Shown here piece after piece: positions 1 to 9,705 of a stretch of 64,000 nt of DNA; position 1 is the first letter of the stretch; each line of letters opens with the position of its first letter. The DNA is from Polynucleobacter sp. UK-FUSCHL-C3 (GTDB taxonomy: Bacteria; Pseudomonadota; Gammaproteobacteria; Burkholderiales; Burkholderiaceae): NCBI RefSeq assembly GCF_040409815.1, contig NZ_CP099959.1:1736001-1800000 (forward strand). Reading direction: 5' to 3'. The notes below the pieces were generated by a model that saw only the letters and a list, made by a program, of their open reading frames with translations, ran no database searches and was not told where the DNA came from. A program made the translations under genes and the position numbers.

Positions 1-97
1 AATTTGGGTTTACCCTAGATGTTATATAAGACCTAAAGGCTATACAAAATCATAACTTATTGATTTATATATTAATATTATTTTTTAAGGAATAATA

Positions 98-520
98 ATG
101 GAATGTAAAATTAATTGGCTGGCCTCCTCGGGAATGGCCTTTATGGCAGAGACCGGTACCGGGCATATTCTGAATATGGATGGGGCCCCAGAGGCTGGAG
201 GCCGCAATCTAGCACCGCGCCCAATGGAATTAATGCTGGCGGGGGCTGGGGGCTGTACAGCCTTCGATGTGGTTTTAATCCTACAGCGCTCCCGCCAGAA
301 TATCAGCGCCTGTGAGGTGTCCTTGCAAGCCGAGCGAGCAGAAACCGACCCCAAGGTATTCACCAAAATTAATCTACATTTCACGGTTAAGGGAAAAGAT
401 TTGGACCCCAGCAAAGTTGAGCGTGCCATTAATCTATCGCATGACAAATACTGCTCTGCCACAGCCATGTTAGGGAAGACTGCTGAGATCACTCATAGCT
501 TTGAAATAGTGCAGAGTTAA
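98..520 (+). CDS. OsmC family protein (peroxiredoxin-like)
   Basis: A 140-residue protein of the OsmC/Ohr fold, a family whose known members reduce organic or fatty-acid hydroperoxides with a cysteine pair. Both expected cysteines are visible: Cys53 in the GGCTAFDV turn at the start of the central helix, and Cys119 in the KYCSATAML motif. The domain fills the whole protein, and the sequence looks closer to the YhfA-like branch than to Ohr. The start follows a Shine-Dalgarno sequence (AAGG near 87-90). The stop codon lies inside the P1 helix of the convergent RNase P RNA gene, so the two genes overlap by about 10 bases. Substrate unknown. Confidence 0.88.
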   Translation: MECKINWLASSGMAFMAETGTGHILNMDGAPEAGGRNLAPRPMELMLAGAGGCTAFDVVLILQRSRQNISACEVSLQAERAETDPKVFTKINLHFTVKGKDLDPSKVERAINLSHDKYCSATAMLGKTAEITHSFEIVQS

Positions 521-817
521 CCGATAAGCCGGATTCTGTCGCCCTGATTTGCATCAAGGGGCAATCATTCCTCTAGGCCTTTAGTTACCTAAAAGCTCAA
601 GCTCCCTACCCGCAGACTCGACGGGCCGCGTCAACATCTGCTTACTTGGGATTGCTCCGGGTGGAGGTTACCGCGTTTCACCGTAACTAAATACGCTCGT
701 CTCTGTGGCCCTATTCCGCACGTCACCGTGGATGGCTGTTAGCCAACACCCTGCCCTATGGAGTCCGGACTTTCCTCTCCTTTCTTACGAAAGCAGCGAT
801 TGCCTAGTTAACTCTGC
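511..817 (-). ncRNA. rnpB: RNase P RNA (M1 RNA, class A), compact form
   Basis: Catalytic RNA of RNase P, which matures tRNA 5' ends. On the minus strand the hallmark blocks appear in order: GAGGAAAGTCCGG, CTCCATAGGGCAGGGT, ACAGAGA, GGTGAAA, CTCCACCCGGAGCAA, GGCCTAGA and CCGGCTTATCGG. The ends were set by a perfect 11-bp P1 helix between 807-817 and 511-521. P3 is a short stem (CTTTC/GAAAG) capped by GTAA, and P18 is a stem with a GTAA loop. Only CGC separates GGTGAAA from GGTAACCTCC, so P13 and P14 are absent, and P12 is vestigial. P15-P17, with the loop that pairs with tRNA CCA, is present. At about 307 nt it is shorter than the 377-nt E. coli RNA. Confidence 0.96.
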
Positions 818-823
818 GCTAAC

Positions 824-852
824 AGTCTAAACGAGTATGATATTTGAGTTAA
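824..852 (-). promoter_or_regulatory. Candidate rnpB promoter
   Basis: On the minus strand TTAACT (847-852) and TAGACT (824-829) are separated by 17 bases. Each matches four of six bases of the sigma-70 -35 and -10 consensus. The -10 box ends six bases before the first base of P1. The element fits entirely in the gap between the pyrC stop codon and rnpB. Predicted from position and consensus only. Confidence 0.5.
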
Positions 853-855
853 AAA

Positions 856-1908
856 TTACTTTGCTAGAGACCATGCAATGGTCTCGCCAGCGCGCAATGG
901 GACCAGTACGGTATCGCCTAGAGTGAACTCAAAAGGCACCTCTTCAGCCTGCTGAACTAAGGTGATTTGATCCTGATTACGAGGTAAAGAATAAAAATCG
1001 GGGCCAAAGAAACTGGCAAAGCCCTCAAGTCGGTCAAGTTGACCAACGCTATCAAACGCTTCGGCATACAAACCCATTGCATTGTGTGCTGTATAGCAAC
1101 CAGCACAACCACAGCTACTTTCTTTTTCACCTTTTGGATGTGGGGCACTATCGGTCCCCAAGAAAAATCGTGGGTTGCCACTGGTTGCTACTTCCATTAG
1201 AGCAAGCCGATGTTCTTCACGCTTTAAGATTGGCAAACAATAATGATGTGGTCGAATACCGCCAGTGAACAAACTATTACGGTTCATTAAAAGATGATGA
1301 GCGGTGATCGTTGCGCCCAAGGTATTTTTACCTTTGGTATCAGCGTCACGTACATAGTGAGCTGCTTGTTTAGTCGTGATGTGCTCAAAAATGATACGAA
1401 GCTCTGGAAAATCTTTTCGTACTGGCTCCAGTATTCGGTCAATAAATACGACCTCTCGATCAAAGATATCAATAGCAGATTCAGTAACTTCACCATGAAT
1501 TAATAAAGGCACCGAATGCTTTTGCATGGCTTCTAAAGCAGGGTAAGCGTGTTTAATGTTAGTAACACCTGCATCACTGTTGGTGGTTGCGCCTGCTGGA
1601 TATAACTTAAATCCAATAATCTGGTGTTCACTGGCTTTGCGTACCTCATCTGCACTGGTGTTATCTGTCAAATACAGTGTCATCAATGGATTGAAGTTCG
1701 ATACTCCTAACTGCTGTAACGCAGTATCTATGCGTGAACGATAGGCCTTCGCTAAATCAACCGTAGTCACGGGCGGCTTTAAGTTTGGCATGATAACTGC
1801 GCGCGCAAATTGTTTGGTCGTATGTGCCAATACATCTTTCAGCACCGCACCATCGCGCACATGCAAGTGCCAGTCATCGGGACGAATAATTATCAGTTTC
1901 TTACTCAT
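856..1908 (-). CDS. pyrC: Dihydroorotase (class II)
   Basis: Converts carbamoyl aspartate to dihydroorotate, the third step of pyrimidine biosynthesis, in the cytoplasm. The 350-residue length fits the E. coli-type enzyme (about 348). Metal ligands are all visible: His14 and His16 in WHLHVRD, the carbamylated lysine at Lys101 (GFKLYPAGATTNS), His138 (IHGE), His176 (FEHITT) and Asp253 (GTDSAPH). The gene lies 1 base after the stop of the glycerate kinase gene, so both are probably on one transcript. Its 3' end is followed closely by the predicted rnpB promoter. Confidence 0.97.
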   Translation of the reverse strand: MSKKLIIIRPDDWHLHVRDGAVLKDVLAHTTKQFARAVIMPNLKPPVTTVDLAKAYRSRIDTALQQLGVSNFNPLMTLYLTDNTSADEVRKASEHQIIGFKLYPAGATTNSDAGVTNIKHAYPALEAMQKHSVPLLIHGEVTESAIDIFDREVVFIDRILEPVRKDFPELRIIFEHITTKQAAHYVRDADTKGKNTLGATITAHHLLMNRNSLFTGGIRPHHYCLPILKREEHRLALMEVATSGNPRFFLGTDSAPHPKGEKESSCGCAGCYTAHNAMGLYAEAFDSVGQLDRLEGFASFFGPDFYSLPRNQDQITLVQQAEEVPFEFTLGDTVLVPLRAGETIAWSLAK

Positions 1909-1909
1909 C

Positions 1910-3259
1910 TCAATCGATCAAAATGATTCGGAAATCATTCACATTGGTTAAGGTTGGGCCAGTATGAACCAAGGCGTCTAGCTTAGCAAAGAAACCGTAA
2001 CAATCATGCTCTTGTTGAAATTGGCTAGCACGTAATTGAATCGTTTTGGCAGTCTCACGAATATCGGGTGTAAACCATGCTCCAGCATTCTTTTCGCTAC
2101 CGTCGATACCATCGGTATCGGCTGCAAGGGCGCTCAGGGTTTTTAGATCGGAGCTTGCAGTAAATAAGGAGAGCAAAAACTCGCTGCAACGGCCACCCCT
2201 GCCTTTTGTGCCAGACGGTAGCGTTACGGTACATTCACCCCCAGAAATTAAAGCAAGCGGTGGCTTTGACCACTCTCCATATTGCACTAGCTCGCGGGCA
2301 ATCGCTGCATGCACCAAGCCCACATCGCGAGCCTCACCAGTAATGGTATCCCCCAAAATAATGGGCTTGTAACCAGATTGTTTGCAAAAGTCTGCGGCAG
2401 CCTCCAAACTCCGATGTGCTGTAGCAATCACATGATTACGTACTGGCGACTGGTGCTTATCGATATCGGTTTGCTTGAGGGTCTCCGGGATTTCTCCACG
2501 TTTGCCCTTTTGCAAATGATCGATGACCGATGAAGGTATCTTGCTCTCATTTAATCCATACTTTGCTAATATTTGTAAGGCATCTATATAGCTTGAGTAA
2601 TCAGGTGCACAGGGGCCACTAGCAATATCAGCCGGATCATCACCCGTGACATCTGAAATTAAGAAGGCCTCAACCCGGGCACCACGTGCCAAAGCAGCCC
2701 GAGCTAAATTACCCCCCAAGATAGCGGATAGATGTTTGCGGACCACATTCATTTCTTCAATTGGTGCACCGCTATGAAGAAGGGCTTCAGTGGTTTTCCG
2801 CATATCTGCAATCGTGATGCCAGTCTGTGGCAATGTTAAAAGGCTTGATCCGCCTCCAGACACAAGGGTAATAAGAATGTCGCCGGGGTTGAGTTGATTA
2901 ACTAATTTCAATATCTCAGCTGCGCCATCCATGCCCGCCTGATCTGGAACTGGATGCCCAGCCTCAACAATCTTGATATGACTTGTCGGTGATCCGTGCC
3001 CATATCGGGTGAGGACCACACCATCAAGGGCAATCGCTGGCCAATATTGCTTGGCATAGGTCTCAAGCGCGGTAGCCATCGAGGCACTGGCCTTGCCTGC
3101 GCCCACCACCAAGCAGCGTCCTTTTGGCTCATTCCCGTGTGAAAAGACTTTAGCCAAATACTCAGGCACTATCTTTTTAGGGTCAGCTACGGCCAATGCT
3201 GCCGCAAATGCCCCTTCTAGTAGCGTGCGCGGATTTGAAGGGGAGGAAGCTGGTGACAT
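1910..3259 (-). CDS. Glycerate 2-kinase (MOFRL family, GckA/TtuD type)
   Basis: A 449-residue member of the DUF4147-MOFRL glycerate kinases, which phosphorylate D-glycerate at position 2 to feed lower glycolysis; older annotations call relatives hydroxypyruvate reductase (TtuD). Visible family features are the N-terminal nucleotide-binding region (VVGAGKASASMA near residue 50), the VSGGGSSLL loop near 135, the NVVRKHLS motif, and the C-terminal MOFRL domain with GGRCSEFLL and DTDGIDGSEKNAGAW. The first Met gives a short variable leader before the conserved LLEGAFAAAL helix. It lies 9 bases after an ABC exporter gene and directly before pyrC, neither of which clearly shares its pathway. Confidence 0.9.
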   Translation of the reverse strand: MSPASSPSNPRTLLEGAFAAALAVADPKKIVPEYLAKVFSHGNEPKGRCLVVGAGKASASMATALETYAKQYWPAIALDGVVLTRYGHGSPTSHIKIVEAGHPVPDQAGMDGAAEILKLVNQLNPGDILITLVSGGGSSLLTLPQTGITIADMRKTTEALLHSGAPIEEMNVVRKHLSAILGGNLARAALARGARVEAFLISDVTGDDPADIASGPCAPDYSSYIDALQILAKYGLNESKIPSSVIDHLQKGKRGEIPETLKQTDIDKHQSPVRNHVIATAHRSLEAAADFCKQSGYKPIILGDTITGEARDVGLVHAAIARELVQYGEWSKPPLALISGGECTVTLPSGTKGRGGRCSEFLLSLFTASSDLKTLSALAADTDGIDGSEKNAGAWFTPDIRETAKTIQLRASQFQQEHDCYGFFAKLDALVHTGPTLTNVNDFRIILID

Positions 3260-3268
3260 GCCCTAATT

Positions 3269-5122
3269 TTAAGCTGAATTAACACCTGAATCATCGGGGG
3301 CACTTAGACTGCTCTCCTGCATCTGCCACATTGAGGTGTAACGACCATTGGCCTGTAGCAGGTGCTGATGGGTACCACGCTCAATGATTTTGCCTTGATT
3401 CATTACCAAAATCTGATCCGCATGCACCACCGTGGAAAGTCGGTGAGCAATAATTAAGGTCGTGCGATTACGTGCCAGATTAAAGAGCTCCTCCTGAAAT
3501 GCCCGCTCTGTTTTAGAGTCCAGGGCTGAGGTCGCTTCATCAAAGATTAGTAAAGCAGGTTTTTTAAGGAGTGTTCTAGCAATTGCAACCCGCTGCTTCT
3601 CCCCGCCTGATAGCTTTAATCCCCGTTCGCCCACTTGCGTTTCATACCCTTCTGGCAAATGCTCAATAAATTGGCTCATCTGTGCGGCACGAGCGGCTTC
3701 TTGAATTGCTTCTAGGCTAGCGCCTGGGCTGCCATAAGCAATGTTGTATGCAATAGTGTCATTAAATAAAACGGTATCTTGTGGAACGATGCCGATTGCT
3801 TTGCGTAAGCTCGCCTGCTGAACATCCTGAATATTTTGACCATCGACCAGGATCATTCCAGATTGAACATCATAAAAACGGAATAGCAAACGGGCTAAGG
3901 TGCTCTTGCCAGCACCACTTTGACCGACTACTGCTGTAATCGTTCCCGCCGGAATCGTAAAACTTACATCCTTTAATATCTCACGCTTAGCGTTATAAGA
4001 AAAGTACACGTTCTCAAAACGCACTTCAGGTCCCCGAGCAAAATCGTAGATCACCAGTGCAGGTGCATTCTCCCGATCTTTGATTTCTTGATCTGCGCTG
4101 AGTAATGCAAACATGCGATCCATATCGGTAATCGATTGCTTCATCTCACGATAAATAACCCCTAAAAAGTTAAGTGGGATATAGAGCTGAATCATGAGGG
4201 TATTCACAAGCACCAAATCGCCTAAGGTCATTGAGCCATCCACAACACCTTGGGTAGCTCTCCATAAGATTAAAACTAAACCAACCGCAATAATGGCCTG
4301 CTGTCCTAAATTAAGGATTGCTAATGACTTTTGCGACAAAATAGCAGCCGATTGATAATGCTTAAGGTTTTCATCGTAACGCTTTGATTCAAAGTCTTCG
4401 TTTCCAAAATACTTCACGGTTTCAAAGTTCAACAAAGAATCAATCGCTCGTTGATTGGCGCGAGAGTCCATTTCATTCATGGTACGGCGGTAGTGTGTTC
4501 GCCACTCGGTCACCTTGATGGTGAATACGATATAGATCACAAGTGCTACGAAAGTGATAATCGCAAACCAAATATCGTAGTAATAAGCGAAGTAAGCCAG
4601 TACCAGGACAAACTCAATGATTGTTGGCAAAATGCTATAGAGCGAAAACGACACCAAGGTTTGGATTCCGCGCGTACCACGCTCGATATCTCGACTGACC
4701 CCCCCAGTCTGACGACCCAAATGAAACTGAAGTGTTAAGGCATGGAGATGTTCAAAAACCTGTAAAGCAATTTTACGCACTGCATCTTGGGTAACCTTAG
4801 CAAATAAGAGTTCACGTAATTCTGAGAATAAAGAAGCAGATAGTCGCAACGCTCCATAAGCAACAATCAAACCTGCTGGGACAATTAAATAGATTTGCAA
4901 TGAACCGGGTTTGAGATTCATTGCATCAATTAAATCTTTTAGAATAATTGGGACGCCAAGATTGGCAAACTTGGCGGCAATTAAACATGCAATTGCCAGG
5001 GCGACTCGTGTTCGGTGCTCCAGTAGATAGGGCAATAGATCTTTAATCACCCGCCAATCAGAACGTGATGCGCCGCCACTTCCAGGTAGCGGACTAGAGC
5101 TGCCTTGTCGATGCCCCATCAT
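3269..5122 (-). CDS. ATM1/HMT1-type ABC transporter (permease-ATPase half transporter)
   Basis: A 617-residue half transporter with an N-terminal six-helix ABC exporter domain (about residues 30-330) and a C-terminal ATPase. The ATPase shows Walker A GQSGAGKST (about 397-405), the signature LSGGEKQRVAIAR near 503, Walker B LLIFDEATSALD near 520 and the H-loop IIAHRLST. Known members of this ATM1/ABCB7-like group export glutathione-linked compounds or metal conjugates and work as homodimers in the inner membrane. The start overlaps the nudB stop by 4 bases (ATGA), implying translational coupling. The real substrate cannot be told from sequence. Confidence 0.9.
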   Translation of the reverse strand: MMGHRQGSSSPLPGSGGASRSDWRVIKDLLPYLLEHRTRVALAIACLIAAKFANLGVPIILKDLIDAMNLKPGSLQIYLIVPAGLIVAYGALRLSASLFSELRELLFAKVTQDAVRKIALQVFEHLHALTLQFHLGRQTGGVSRDIERGTRGIQTLVSFSLYSILPTIIEFVLVLAYFAYYYDIWFAIITFVALVIYIVFTIKVTEWRTHYRRTMNEMDSRANQRAIDSLLNFETVKYFGNEDFESKRYDENLKHYQSAAILSQKSLAILNLGQQAIIAVGLVLILWRATQGVVDGSMTLGDLVLVNTLMIQLYIPLNFLGVIYREMKQSITDMDRMFALLSADQEIKDRENAPALVIYDFARGPEVRFENVYFSYNAKREILKDVSFTIPAGTITAVVGQSGAGKSTLARLLFRFYDVQSGMILVDGQNIQDVQQASLRKAIGIVPQDTVLFNDTIAYNIAYGSPGASLEAIQEAARAAQMSQFIEHLPEGYETQVGERGLKLSGGEKQRVAIARTLLKKPALLIFDEATSALDSKTERAFQEELFNLARNRTTLIIAHRLSTVVHADQILVMNQGKIIERGTHQHLLQANGRYTSMWQMQESSLSAPDDSGVNSA

Positions 5123-5601
5123 GATTGAATGCCGTCCTCGCTTCGACCCATAAAATCATTCGGCTGGGTGAAAAACTTTAGGATTGCGTCTCGATTGCTC
5201 TGTGAAAAACATTTCTGGGCTGCCTCTTCAAAGGGGAGCCAAAGATAATTGAGATGTTCCCTGGGGGCCAAGTGAACTGGTGTCCCCACAGGAACTTCTA
5301 ATGCGAACCAATGCTCGGTATTGCGCTCTATATCCGGAGGATAACGGTGGCGCCATGTTGGATAAATCTCATACTCTACATAGTGATGTAAATTTTTGAG
5401 AGAACCTCTTGCTAGTGCATAAACCTCTATGCCAGTCTCTTCAGCAACCTCACGAACCGCTGCGCTGTCCAAAGTCTCTTCTGGGGTATCTAAGCTACCC
5501 GTTACTGATTGCCAAAAATCTGGGCGATCTGCACGCTCAATTAATAAGACCTCACGATTCGGATTATGAATAAGTACTAAAACTGAAATCGGTATTTTCA
5601 A
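5119..5601 (-). CDS. nudB: Dihydroneopterin triphosphate diphosphatase (Nudix)
   Basis: Nudix hydrolase that removes pyrophosphate from dihydroneopterin triphosphate in folate synthesis. The Nudix box is present: a GSLDTPEE turn followed by REVAEETGI. The family opening IPISVLVLIHN and the WQSVTGS segment are also clear. I place the start at a TTG at 5599-5601, one base after the aspS stop, giving 160 residues beginning MKIPISV. An in-frame ATG at 5664 would add 21 residues that match no family N-terminus and would lie inside aspS. The gene is coupled to the ABC exporter gene downstream by a 4-base overlap. Confidence 0.85.
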   Translation of the reverse strand: MKIPISVLVLIHNPNREVLLIERADRPDFWQSVTGSLDTPEETLDSAAVREVAEETGIEVYALARGSLKNLHHYVEYEIYPTWRHRYPPDIERNTEHWFALEVPVGTPVHLAPREHLNYLWLPFEEAAQKCFSQSNRDAILKFFTQPNDFMGRSEDGIQS

Positions 5602-5602
5602 A

Positions 5603-7402
5603 TTAACTGTCCGGATTGGTATTGCGCAAACGAATATGCAATTCACGCAACTGTCTTTCATCAACAGGGCTTGGTGCTTGCGTTAAGAGGCACTGGGCGC
5701 GTTGTGTTTTAGGGAAAGCAATCACGTCGCGGATCGATTCAGCTCCGGTCATCATGGTCACAATTCGGTCTAAACCAAACGCAATACCGCCATGAGGAGG
5801 TGCGCCGTACTGAAGGGCATCGAGCAAGAATCCAAATTTAGCTGCCGCTTCCTCAGGACCAATTTTTAGAGCCCTAAATACTTGGCTTTGAACAGTTTCT
5901 TGATGGATACGTACGGAACCACCCCCAATTTCACTACCGTTTAAGACCATATCGTAAGCTTTTGCTAAACATTTACGGGGATCAGTTTCCAGAAACTTCA
6001 GGTGCTCATCTTTCGGACTTGTAAAGGGATGGTGGCAGGCAACCCAACGAGCATCATCTTCGTCATAATCAAACATCGGGAAATCAACTACCCACAAAGG
6101 CTTCCAACCCTCGACCATCAATCCATGCTTCTTGCCCCAATCAGAATGGCCAATCCGTAAGCGCAAATTACCGATTGCATCATTCACTACTTTTGTTTTA
6201 TCAGCACCAAAGAAAATGAGATCGCCATCCTTGGCACTAGTTCTTTTTAAGATTCCTTCAATTGCAGCATCATGCAAATTCTTAACAATTGGGGATTGAA
6301 GACCATTACGACCCTCAGCAACAGAATTAACTTTAATCCACGCTAAACCCTTGGCACCATAAATAGACACAAATTGTGTGTAGTCATCAATTTCGCTACG
6401 ACTTATTTCAGCGCCGCCAGGAACGCAGAGAGCGACTACGCGACCACCTTCTTGATTGGCTGGGCCTGAGAATACCTTGAAGTCAACATCGCGCATCAAG
6501 TCAGTAAGTTCTGTAAATTCTATTGCTACACGTAAATCAGGCTTATCTGATCCAAAGCGTGCCATCGCCTCAGAATACGGCATCATCAAGAAGGGATTGG
6601 GTAAGTCAACGTTCATAACTGTCTTAAAAATGTGACGCATCATGGTCTCAAATAAGTCGCGGATTTCGATCTCATCCAAGAATGCAGTCTCACAATCGAT
6701 CTGCGTAAACTCTGGTTGCCGATCGGCGCGTAAGTCTTCATCACGAAAGCACTTTGTGATCTGATAGTAGCGATCAAAACCTGCAACCATCAAGAGCTGC
6801 TTAAAGAGCTGCGGCGACTGTGGCAATGCAAAGAACTGGCCATCATGCACACGGGATGGCACTAAATAATCACGGGCGCCCTCAGGTGTACTCTTGGTTA
6901 GCATCGGCGTTTCAATATCGATAAATCCTGCTGCATCCAAATAGCGCCGGGTTTCCATCGCAACTTGGTAGCGTAAACGCAAATTCTTCTGCATTTGTGG
7001 GCGACGTAAATCTAAGACCCGATGAGTTAGGCGAGTAGTCTCTGAGAGATTGTCATCATCCAACTGGAATGGCGGGGTGACAGAGGCGTTAAGAACCTGA
7101 AGTTCGTGACATAGTATTTCTACTTTTCCACTAATTAAATCTGAGTTCTCAGTGCCGGCTGGTCGAGCCCTGACCAAGCCTTTTATCTGAATACAAAATT
7201 CATTGCGCACTTCTTCCGCCTGCTTAAACATATCTGGGCGATCTGGATCACAAACTACTTGAACAAAGCCTTGGTGATCGCGCAGATCAATAAAAATTAC
7301 ACCGCCATGATCACGACGACGGTTAACCCAACCCGCCAAGGTAATTTCTTGTCCAATTAACGAATCAGTTACCTGCCCACAGGTATGGCTGCGCATCGAC
7401 AT
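5603..7402 (-). CDS. aspS: Aspartyl-tRNA synthetase
   Basis: Class II aminoacyl-tRNA synthetase charging tRNA-Asp. At 599 residues it has the bacterial layout: an N-terminal OB-fold anticodon-binding domain ([23 protein letters not shown], shown in part), a catalytic core with motif 2 ([16 protein letters not shown]) and motif 3 ([13 protein letters not shown]), and the bacterial GAD insertion domain between them. The C-terminal [16 protein letters not shown] is typical. It sits 8 bases after the DUF502 gene. Whether this enzyme also charges tRNA-Asn, as some bacterial AspRS do, cannot be decided from this window. Confidence 0.98.
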   Translation of the reverse strand: MSMRSHTCGQVTDSLIGQEITLAGWVNRRRDHGGVIFIDLRDHQGFVQVVCDPDRPDMFKQAEEVRNEFCIQIKGLVRARPAGTENSDLISGKVEILCHELQVLNASVTPPFQLDDDNLSETTRLTHRVLDLRRPQMQKNLRLRYQVAMETRRYLDAAGFIDIETPMLTKSTPEGARDYLVPSRVHDGQFFALPQSPQLFKQLLMVAGFDRYYQITKCFRDEDLRADRQPEFTQIDCETAFLDEIEIRDLFETMMRHIFKTVMNVDLPNPFLMMPYSEAMARFGSDKPDLRVAIEFTELTDLMRDVDFKVFSGPANQEGGRVVALCVPGGAEISRSEIDDYTQFVSIYGAKGLAWIKVNSVAEGRNGLQSPIVKNLHDAAIEGILKRTSAKDGDLIFFGADKTKVVNDAIGNLRLRIGHSDWGKKHGLMVEGWKPLWVVDFPMFDYDEDDARWVACHHPFTSPKDEHLKFLETDPRKCLAKAYDMVLNGSEIGGGSVRIHQETVQSQVFRALKIGPEEAAAKFGFLLDALQYGAPPHGGIAFGLDRIVTMMTGAESIRDVIAFPKTQRAQCLLTQAPSPVDERQLRELHIRLRNTNPDS

Positions 7403-7410
7403 AAGTATTC

Positions 7411-8064
7411 CTAATTAAGATGATTTACTTGATTTTTGATAGGGCTTGCGGATACCCGTGGAGGCACAGAACCCATCGAGACAATATGTTTCAGAGCTTC
7501 TTCGACACTCATATCGAGCTCGATAACAGCAGAACGCGGGACGATCATAAAAAACCCCGACGTTGGATTTGGTGTGGTTGGTAAAAATACATTGACATAC
7601 TCACCCCCCAATTTCTGCCCAATTTCCTCTCCCGTATTCCCTGTCTGAAATGCGATTACCCAAGATTCAGCATGGGGATAACGAATCAACAGAGCCTTAC
7701 GAAAGGCTTGACCGTTTCCAGAAAAAATAGTGGAAGAGACCTGCTTCACACTTGAATAAATTGATCTCACAATTGGAATGCGGGTAACAAAACGGTCCCA
7801 TACCTTCAACCACCACTGCCCAGCAAAACTAATCGCCAATAATCCTGTAAAACTGATGACTACCAAAACAATCAGAATGCCAAGGCCAGGTATTTCACGA
7901 AAATGCTTTAGATTCCCCGAAAATTGACCTGGCAGGACAGTAATGAGGGCGCTCATAACCGAACCATAAATTTGGTCGATCAAGCCTAGCCCCCAAGTAA
8001 TCACCCAAACAGTGATTGCTATTGGAATCCAAACTAGAATGCCTGCGATAAAGTATTTTTTCAT
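7411..8064 (-). CDS. DUF502 family membrane protein
   Basis: A 217-residue inner-membrane protein of the DUF502 family, whose function is not established. Two hydrophobic segments lie near residues 4-28 and 60-85, followed by a soluble region with the family pattern ([15 protein letters not shown], then a GWVI-like SWVIAFQTG, and [17 protein letters not shown]). It is placed between ubiB and aspS on the minus strand with 56 bases to ubiB, the same neighbourhood as in other Burkholderiales as far as I recall. No catalytic residues can be proposed. Confidence 0.85.
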   Translation of the reverse strand: MKKYFIAGILVWIPIAITVWVITWGLGLIDQIYGSVMSALITVLPGQFSGNLKHFREIPGLGILIVLVVISFTGLLAISFAGQWWLKVWDRFVTRIPIVRSIYSSVKQVSSTIFSGNGQAFRKALLIRYPHAESWVIAFQTGNTGEEIGQKLGGEYVNVFLPTTPNPTSGFFMIVPRSAVIELDMSVEEALKHIVSMGSVPPRVSASPIKNQVNHLN

Positions 8065-8121
8065 GATTTCCTGCCTAACCCACTATTTTAGCGACTTAGC
8101 TCAAAATCAGTCGAAATTTAC

Positions 8122-9705
8122 TTAAATTGAATGGATGCGAGCCAAAACAAATAAAGCCCCGAGCAAGAACCCCCCCAGAAATAGCAGCGAGCCCCATAGT
8201 TGACGCCGTTTACGGCGCTCTTCAAAAAGAAGTTGCTTGAGAAGGTCGAGCTCCGGCCGAGAGTCCTTACGACTAGATCGCTCTAAACTTTCCGCTAGCA
8301 AACGCGGGAGCGTGGGCAAAATTTTTGCCCAATTGGGTGCCTCTGTCTTTAATCCATCCACCAAACCCCGCCAGCCAAGTTGTTGACTAACCCAGCGCTC
8401 CAAAATTGGCTTTGCTGTCTTCCATAGGTCCAAATCTGGGTCAAGCTGACGACCAAGGCCCTCAACATTTAATAGCGTTTTTTGTAAGAGCGTAAGTTGT
8501 GGTTGAATTTCCACCTTAAAGCGTCTTGAGGTCTGAAATAAACGCATCAAGACAATACCTAAAGAAATATCTTTAAGCGGACGATCGAAATATGGTTCGC
8601 ATACGGTTCGAACCGCGCCCTCCAACTCTTCTAAGCGCGTATTTTCTGGAACCCAGCCTGATTCAATGTGGAGCTCAGCAACTCGTCGATAGTCACGATT
8701 AAAGAATGCTAAGAAATTTTGCGCTAGATAATTTTTATCAAACTCACTGAGATTGCCAACAATTCCAAAATCGAGCGAGATGTAGCGACCAAAGGTTTTG
8801 GGATCTAAGCTCACCAGAATATTGCCTGGATGCATATCGGCATGGAAGAACCCATACTCAAATACTTGAGTAAAGAATATTTCCACACCATCGACTGCTA
8901 ACTTCTTGAAATCAACGCCTGCTGCTCGTAATTCTTTGGTCTTGCCAATCGAAATCCCGTACATGCGTTCCATCACAATCACATTGGTATAGCATAAATC
9001 CCAAATCATTTCTGGGATCATGAGCTTGTCAGAATCTGCAAAGTTACGGCGTAGTTGACTAGCATTTGCCGCCTCACGCATCAGATCTAACTCATCGTGC
9101 AAGTAGGAATCAAATTCTGCGACCACTTCACGTGGCTTCAGCCGTCTACCATCCTCTGAAATCTTTTCAACAATGCATGCTAAGTCGTGCATCAGTGCTA
9201 GGTCACTTTCAATCACCGGCAAAATGCCAGGGCGTAATACTTTGATGGCCACTTCCTGATTAGCCCATTCAGGATGAGAATCTGTTTCTCGCAATACCCC
9301 AAAGTGAACCTGCGCAACCGATGCGCTTGCTACCGGGGTCGCATCAAATAAAGAAAATGTATGCTCAATAGGCTGGCCAAGAGCAGCTTCAATAATTGCT
9401 TTTGATTGCTCGTTAGAAAATGGTGGGACTTGATCTTGTAATTTGGCTAATTCATTAGAAACATCATCTGGCAATAGGTCTCGACGCGTAGAGAGAACCT
9501 GACCAAACTTTACAAAAATAGGGCCCAAGGCCTCTAGGGCTAAACGAATGCGCTCACCCCGGGCTAATTGACTTGGGGATGTGCTTGATAAAAGCCCGAG
9601 CAATGTCTTGCGTACTCCAGGCTTTAGGTTGTCACAAATTAAACCAAATAAGTTAAAGCGCCAAGCAGTGTAGAAAATAATACTGAGGCGGGCTATACGG
9701 CTCAC
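8122..9705 (-). CDS. ubiB: Ubiquinone biosynthesis atypical kinase/ATPase UbiB
   Basis: A 527-residue member of the UbiB/ABC1/ADCK family of atypical kinases required for ubiquinone synthesis. The signature KxGQ motif appears as [19 protein letters not shown] near residues 62-82, followed by the alanine-rich nucleotide loop SVAQVHFG, the catalytic segment [13 protein letters not shown] and the metal-binding SLDFGIVG. One or two C-terminal hydrophobic segments (about 500-525) anchor it in the membrane. It overlaps ubiJ by 4 bases, and ubiE lies two genes upstream on the same strand, so the cluster acts late in ubiquinone synthesis. Confidence 0.96.
   Translation of the reverse strand: MSRIARLSIIFYTAWRFNLFGLICDNLKPGVRKTLLGLLSSTSPSQLARGERIRLALEALGPIFVKFGQVLSTRRDLLPDDVSNELAKLQDQVPPFSNEQSKAIIEAALGQPIEHTFSLFDATPVASASVAQVHFGVLRETDSHPEWANQEVAIKVLRPGILPVIESDLALMHDLACIVEKISEDGRRLKPREVVAEFDSYLHDELDLMREAANASQLRRNFADSDKLMIPEMIWDLCYTNVIVMERMYGISIGKTKELRAAGVDFKKLAVDGVEIFFTQVFEYGFFHADMHPGNILVSLDPKTFGRYISLDFGIVGNLSEFDKNYLAQNFLAFFNRDYRRVAELHIESGWVPENTRLEELEGAVRTVCEPYFDRPLKDISLGIVLMRLFQTSRRFKVEIQPQLTLLQKTLLNVEGLGRQLDPDLDLWKTAKPILERWVSQQLGWRGLVDGLKTEAPNWAKILPTLPRLLAESLERSSRKDSRPELDLLKQLLFEERRKRRQLWGSLLFLGGFLLGALFVLARIHSI

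Noticed and set aside
5602..5664. Longer NudB starting at an ATG inside aspS
   Set aside because: The extra 21 residues match no Nudix N-terminus and would overlap aspS; a TTG right after the aspS stop fits the family start.
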